Assembly: GCA_003024985.2 (NCBI GenBank)
Contig: PXIH01S0034584.1
Reading direction: 5' to 3' (one strand)
Source of the DNA: Euperipatoides rowelli
Lineage: Eukaryota > Onychophora > Udeonychophora > Euonychophora > Peripatopsidae
Length of the DNA stretch: 12,637 bases
Shown: positions 9,005 through 12,637 of the stretch, piece by piece
How the letters are laid out: the number at the start of each line of letters is the position of its first letter
How positions within the stretch are numbered: the first letter of the stretch is position 1
Program-made: the position numbers and the translations under genes
The notes under the pieces: generated by a model
The model's database searches: none
Seen by the model: the letters and a program-made list of their open reading frames with translations, nothing else
What the model was told of the DNA's origin: nothing

Positions 9005-9175
9005 AAATAACTTTATGTACCAAAATTACTGTATTTCAATAATACCTTGCCTGTTATTATCAACCACGGTTAAATAACTATCTGTATGACACAAGAGAGA
9101 CCTTCTATTGATAAGGGGCTGAACCTGCAACCTACTAGTTGTCATCACAAGGAACATCAAGTGAAAAGTCTGTAA
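9005..9175 (-). mobile_element. Probable old tRNA-derived SINE
   Basis: On the minus strand, GTAGGTTGCAGGTTCAGCCCC ends in a good RNA polymerase III B box (GGTTCAGCCCC, 9115-9125). A degraded A-box-like TTCACTTGATG lies at the expected distance upstream, near 9157-9167. About 25 nt further downstream, CTTGTGTCATACAGATAG followed by TTATTTAACC resembles the TGTGTCCTTGGGCAAG-ACACTTAACC segment common after the tRNA part of many aquatic-animal SINEs. A possible LINE-like tail follows at about 9005-9030. No target duplication was found and the ends are approximate. The open frame at 9026-9226 is incidental. Confidence 0.5.
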
Positions 9176-9496
9176 AATTTTCTCAGCAAATTGGACATTT
9201 TTTTTATTTGGTTCCTGATAAGGCATAATAGTGGGTTAAGATGACCTTTTTTTTTAACCATGTACTTTCAAACCTAATACTTATATGGTTTTGACTTATT
9301 TATATCTACTATTTTTTCATACATTTTTATGGTTATTTTGGATTTCTATAAATCCAGCTTTGTGCATTTTCTATTATAATGTGTTAAATATAATTAGATT
9401 TTACTGGTAATTAATTTATCAAATTTAAAAATTGTACAAAACCTAGTTACTTGGAGATCAACTATTCTAATTGCATGGCTATAAGAGTCAATAGTA

Positions 9497-9555
9497 CTGG
9501 GTGTCTGAGAATTACCTTTAACATAACTCATGAATCAAAAGTCATAGCCACAAAC
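9497..9555 (+). repeat. Left long terminal inverted repeat of the mariner-type element
   Basis: 59 bp, from CTGGGTGTCTGAG to GCCACAAAC. It matches the right repeat closely except for a 13-bp gap after ATTACCTTT. Confidence 0.85.
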
Positions 9556-9572
9556 AAAAGATTTTCATGTCA

Positions 9573-9623
9573 TTAGTAGTTCTCTACGTGTGTCCATTTT
9601 GTTGCATGCAGCACATCAAGGTG
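9573..9623 (-). pseudogene. Transposase fragment, C-terminal end
   Basis: The frame HLDVLHATKWTHVENY followed by TAA resembles the common IS630/mariner-type ending R.DVCR.TNGAHVEHL-stop. It lies about 70 bp after the N-terminal fragment in the same orientation and just inside the left inverted repeat, where a transposase C-terminus should be. The catalytic middle is missing between the two fragments. Confidence 0.6.
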
Positions 9624-9692
9624 AAACTAAATACCATACAACATATCCTTTGTCATGGTATCTATTGTGTCTGTGGAAAAGTCTTAAGAACA

Positions 9693-9950
9693 TTAATGTT
9701 CAATACAATTGCAGGCATTCCTTATCAACTTCTGTGTAGGCCTACTACATTGAAATGATAGCCTGGCATGTTCCACAATGTTGGGTGATGTTGACCGATG
9801 ACCTTGATCTTTAGCCTGCAGTAAACTTCTAGTCTCCATAAACATCTTCATCCATGCATGTATTGAAGGTACACTTGGTGGTTCTTGCCCATATGCTGTT
9901 CAATATTTGCGTTGGACAGTTATTGGAAATTTAGTTTCGTCCAGCCTCAT
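9693..9950 (-). pseudogene. Transposase fragment, N-terminal helix-turn-helix region (broken)
   Basis: Reading from ATG at 9950, one frame gives ITVQRKY, an in-frame TGA at 9902-9900, then YGQEPPSVPSIHAW, MKMFMETRSLLQAKDQGHR, STSPNIVEHARLSFQ and a TAA at 9695-9693. The order VQR..., PP...P.I..W...F.ETGSL......GR..S...V..VR.SF is the DNA-binding helix-turn-helix region of IS630/Tc1-type transposases in invertebrates (the DUF4817-like group, as I recall it). Two signature residues are changed: the Gly of ETG is Arg and the Arg of GRR is His. The upstream start and the TGA show it is dead. About 80 codons remain of a protein usually over 300 residues long. Confidence 0.75.
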
Positions 9951-10044
9951 ACTTTTTTCTTGTATAGACATTGTTTGCATTAAAAATGCTTAGTGGCGCC
10001 ATCTGTTGAACAATAATTTTTTTGTGTGAGTTAATAAGCAAGTG

Positions 10045-10116
10045 GTTTGTGGATATGACTTTTGGTTCATGAGTTATGTTAAATCATTATCATAAAGGTA
10101 ATTCTCGGATGCCCTG
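10045..10116 (-). repeat. Right long terminal inverted repeat of the mariner-type element
   Basis: 72 bp. Its reverse complement begins CAGGGCATCCGAGAATTACC and ends in ATCCACAAAC. It holds 13 extra bases (around ATGATAATGATTT) relative to the left repeat, which probably reflects a deletion on the left. Confidence 0.85.
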
Positions 10117-11300
10117 TATATAATTATAATTGTTCATATAAATTGACACTATTTTTCCCATGTCTAATTTTTAGTTTTCATTTTTTTTTTAAAAAACAAA
10201 TGGGTTTTTTTTTCTTATTTAGAATTACTAAACTGAACATTTTAATTAATGCATTTTAAATTCTTTTAAGATAATTTCATGTTCACAGAATGTAGTTTTA
10301 GTAATAGCAACTTCTAGATCAAGCTGGATCACCTCCCACTTTCCTTGTAAAATGTCATAGGTCATTATTAGCCATTAACCTCTCAAGTGCAGTCAAAATT
10401 TTAAGTATTATTTTAATACTGTTATTATCTTTTCAAACTGAGAAGTTCATTTCTGTTTATTTTCTTGTATAAATAAGTTAATCGTTCCAACCCAAAATTC
10501 TTTAGTTTTCCTGTTTATAAATGTTAGCTGATGAAAAAAAATAATGTGAATTATAGGCTAACATCATCTTTTGTATTTAAACTTTAATTTACTGTACTTT
10601 TAAAAATAAATTCCTATATTTTATTGTTTTTCTCCTGATATGATAAATATGTTGGTTTTTTTTTAGTTTATTTCCTGTTTTATTAAGAAATTTGTTTACC
10701 ATTCTGTGTGTATCAGAAATAAACATGGTACACCACATGATATCTTCATCAGACTGTTGTAAAAATATTGATTATATAAGTGATGACATGCTACATAACA
10801 TATCTGTTTGAAATGAAACATTTAAAAAAAAATGGCAGCTAATCGCTTTTATTTCACTCCGTTCATGCAATGCTTGTTTTAAATTTCATTTACTATGGAA
10901 TTAAAAATATATTCTTGTTTCTCCTCCACCGCCTGATCAGATTTTTTGTTTTAACAAGTTACACTAAATAAATAAATTTCTTGCTAAAATAATCTAATTT
11001 ATGGCAAGTATTGTATTAAAAATGGCTATTAAATAAATACTAAATATTTGTTTAAAAAAAAAGGGAGGGGGGGGATTACTGTTAGGTCAGGTTTTTTTTT
11101 TAACTGTAAAGGGTGGAAAAACAAGGTCTTATGTTTTAGTTGCTTTATTTAAACAGCTTAGTGTTTCTATAATTACAATATTGGTGTTTGTCAAACTTAT
11201 AATTCTGTCCAAAAATTAATAATTTAATCACTGTATTCTTTTTGGTCTCTGAAATGATCCTCATGTATCATGAAAATGAAATATGAATGGTAATTCAGGT
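10117..11300. other. AT-rich stretch, nothing recognised
   Basis: It contains T runs, a GGGAGGGGGGGG segment at about 11062-11074 and short A/T words. I find no coding similarity, inverted ends or RNA-gene boxes. Confidence 0.6.
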
Positions 11301-11302
11301 GA

Positions 11303-11324
11303 GGGGGGGGGGGGGNGTAGTTTN
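11303..11324. repeat. Poly-G run of 13 with two ambiguous bases
   Basis: Thirteen G are followed by N at 11316 and another N at 11324 inside a T run. The Ns mark unresolved base calls around the homopolymer, so the true G-run length is uncertain. Confidence 0.85.
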
Positions 11325-11387
11325 TTTTTATTACAACCGTTTATTTAAACCTTTGGAGTCTATAAATCCACTTCTAACAAAGATCTA

Positions 11388-11590
11388 AAGGGGAGATTGC
11401 AGTTTTGTGTTTCGCTTTGAAAATGGCCACCAATTTTTGACGTAGTTACTTCCAGACATAAGTTGTTGATAAATTTAATGATATGGGTAAAGGGCTAGGT
11501 GAAGTCTGAGATTCAGACATTAGGTGATCTTTGTAGAGCATGCGTAGATGTGTTTTAGAAATGCAGGATTGAAGGCGGTATAGCGGTAAG
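11388..11590. other. GC-richer segment, possibly an old MITE or repeat end
   Basis: From AAAGGGGAGATTGCAG through AATGGCCACCAATTTTTGACG to GGCGGTATAGCGGTAAGTTT the base composition rises above the surroundings. A small perfect hairpin GTCTGA-GAT-TCAGAC lies at 11504-11518. GCGGTAAGT at about 11584 looks like a splice donor, but no coding frame leads into it. No matching inverted end was found, so the identity is open. Confidence 0.3.
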
Positions 11591-11793
11591 TTTAAATTAC
11601 TAATATTCATTTTCATTTATATGCCTAATCTTTTTTAGGTAACATTATTAAATGTTTATTAGATTACGTATTGTTTAATTATCTTTTTAATTTATTTTGG
11701 AAGAGATATAACTATCATTGGGTTGGAAAAATATGGCTTATCTTCCGAATTTCATTAGAAGATTCCAAAATGTCACCTATTGATTATTATAGG

Positions 11794-11914
11794 GCATACT
11801 GTAATTAGGCATAGTGTATTTCACGTGAAAGTGTATTTCACACATAGTTGGAGTTAGGGATCAGGGTAAGGGTAAAGGTTGGATATGTAATTAATCTACA
11901 GTATTTGGAGTTGG
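11794..11914 (+). repeat. ~120-bp repeat unit, copy A
   Basis: Starts GCATACTGTAATTAGGCATA and runs through CACATAGTTGGAGTTAGGG, GGTAAAGGTTGGATATGTAA, TTAATCTACAGTA and TTGGAGTTGGGAT. It includes TTTCACGTGAAA, a perfect 12-bp palindrome with a CACGTG core, at 11819-11830. Confidence 0.75.
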
Positions 11915-12010
11915 GATGTTAATTAATAAACAATGATTATTTATAATTTTAAAATTAAACATTTCACAGGAAAGTAAGTGTCATTCACATTTTTTGATTA
12001 TTAATAACAG

Positions 12011-12129
12011 GCATATAATTAGGCATAGTATATTGCACACAAAGGTGTATTTAACACATAGTTGGAGTTAGGGTTAGGTAAAGGTAAAGGTTAGATATGT
12101 AATTAACCTACGGTAGTTGGAGTTAGGGA
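12011..12129 (+). repeat. ~120-bp repeat unit, copy B
   Basis: Starts GCATATAATTAGGCATA 217 bp after copy A and shares CACATAGTTGGAGTTAGGG, GGTAAAGGTTAGATATGTAA, TTAACCTACGGTA and GTTGGAGTTAGGGAT. TTAGGG-like words recur in both copies, but they are not a telomeric array. Confidence 0.75.
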
Positions 12130-12217
12130 TCAGCATAAGGTTAGGATTCATTAGTATCCTAAGATTTTAGCAATTAAAATATTGAAACAACAACTTATCT
12201 TCATTTATATGCCTAAT

Positions 12218-12637
12218 GAAAATAATAACTGTGTAGTTAACTTATCAGAACGATTACTAATAAATGACCCTTTTGGTACGATTGGGTTTCTCCCTTGTTA
12301 ACAAAAAAAAAAAAAAAGAAATCCTGATGTAGGCTATATTTTTTCTTCATAAAAACTCGAGATGCTTTTTATAATTGCTAATAATAAAGTTTTGAACTAT
12401 TTAAACATATTTTCCCGAGTCCTCGATGTTGTTTCACTAAAAATATTCTTAGCATTTGTTAACTGATGTACAGTATATTACTGATGATAAATTTTCACCT
12501 TTGTAATTCCATTATATGCGCAAATGAAAGATTTATTTATATAAATTTTAATTTTTGGGGGTGGGAGTGGGAGGAGAATGACCCTGAAGTGTTTAGCTTA
12601 CTTTCCAACATGGCACAAACTTGAAATTTGGCAAGTG
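12218..12637. other. AT-rich end of the window, nothing recognised
   Basis: It contains a poly-A run at about 12302-12316 and a G-rich purine stretch at about 12556-12574. The poly-A run has no upstream SINE or LINE similarity that I can see. Confidence 0.6.

Larger units (their letters stand above)
9497..10116 (-). mobile_element. Internally deleted Tc1/mariner-superfamily (IS630-type) element, 620 bp
   Basis: The ends are long inverted repeats that pair CTGGGTGTCTGAGAATTACC with CAGGGCATCCGAGAATTACC and continue through AACATAACTCATGAAYCAAAAGTCATA and CCACAAAC. TA flanks both ends (9495-9496 and 10117-10118), the duplication typical of this superfamily. The minus strand between the ends carries the two extremes of a transposase, joined by a large internal deletion. 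GTGGCGCCATCTGTTGAACA at about 9992, just inside the right repeat, is a motif type common in invertebrate mariner-like elements. The element is inactive: it lacks the DDE/D catalytic region, and the surviving frames contain stops. The repeat segments quoted are each given as consecutive short parts. Confidence 0.85.
11612..12217. repeat. Nested repeat cluster with ATGCCTAAT words at its edges
   Basis: TTCATTTATATGCCTAAT occurs exactly at 11612-11629 and 12200-12217, in the same orientation, 588 bp apart. Between them are two copies of a ~120-bp unit (next entries), each starting with the inverse word ATTAGGCATA. This could be a composite or foldback repeat of unknown class; no coding sequence was seen. 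Confidence 0.55.
2253..12637 (+). other. 5' part of the intron downstream of the arrestin exon (more than 10 kb)
   Basis: The next conserved arrestin exon, expected to be about 45 bp encoding DGVV..DPEYLK.R, is not visible anywhere downstream on the plus strand. The rest of the window is best read as one long intron filled with mobile-element remnants. This assumes the exon belongs to an active gene and that the assembly is contiguous; a very divergent mini-exon could be missed by eye. Confidence 0.6.

Noticed and set aside
9026-9226. 66-codon minus-strand open frame
   Set aside because: It overlaps the SINE-like head and tail and is non-coding by that reading.
9567-9758. 63-codon plus-strand open frame
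   Set aside because: It is antisense to the transposase fragments of the 620-bp element.
12061-12150. TTAGGG-like words considered as telomeric repeats
   Set aside because: They are irregular, few, and part of a duplicated 120-bp unit, not a (TTAGGG)n array.

Overview
The window is AT-rich metazoan nuclear DNA, almost all of it intronic or intergenic. It has long A/T homopolymers, scattered G/C homopolymers and many decayed repeats, and no long uninterrupted gene. Eukaryotic origin is shown by a short exon with canonical splice sites and by relics of eukaryotic transposons. The exon protein resembles invertebrate non-visual arrestins, and the repeat content would suit a marine invertebrate, but the species cannot be fixed from the sequence.

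The one functional coding feature I can identify is a 61-bp plus-strand exon (2192-2252) of a beta-arrestin-type gene. A pyrimidine tract and AG precede it, and GTAAGA follows it. I found neither the preceding small exon (VFKK...NGK) nor the next one (DGVVL.DPEYL). If the exon belongs to a live gene, the window is the last 2.2 kb of one intron, the exon, and more than 10.3 kb of the next intron.

Region by region. 1-1000 is AT-rich intron with a short direct repeat, a perfect dyad and a poly-C run. 1004-1670 holds a decayed minus-strand coding tract that I cannot identify. 2253-4738 is AT-rich intron with one strong hairpin. 4739-5927 is an 1189-bp transposon-like element with 17-bp inverted ends, a TAA duplication, and internal tandem copies of a ~373-bp unit. 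5928-7960 has little recognisable content. 7964-8290 is a GC-richer island with an 18-bp palindrome and repeated GYGCACT motifs. About 9005-9175 is a probable old tRNA-derived SINE on the minus strand. 9497-10116 is an internally deleted Tc1/mariner-superfamily element that keeps the two ends of its transposase as pseudogene fragments. 10117-11300 is plain AT-rich sequence. 11303-11324 is an unresolved G run with two Ns. 11612-12217 is a nested repeat cluster.

The transposons and repeats look like insertions into arrestin introns. I see no operon-like system, CRISPR array, tRNA or rRNA gene. The most unusual item is the 4739-5927 element; the most useful unsolved item is the decayed coding tract at 1004-1670.
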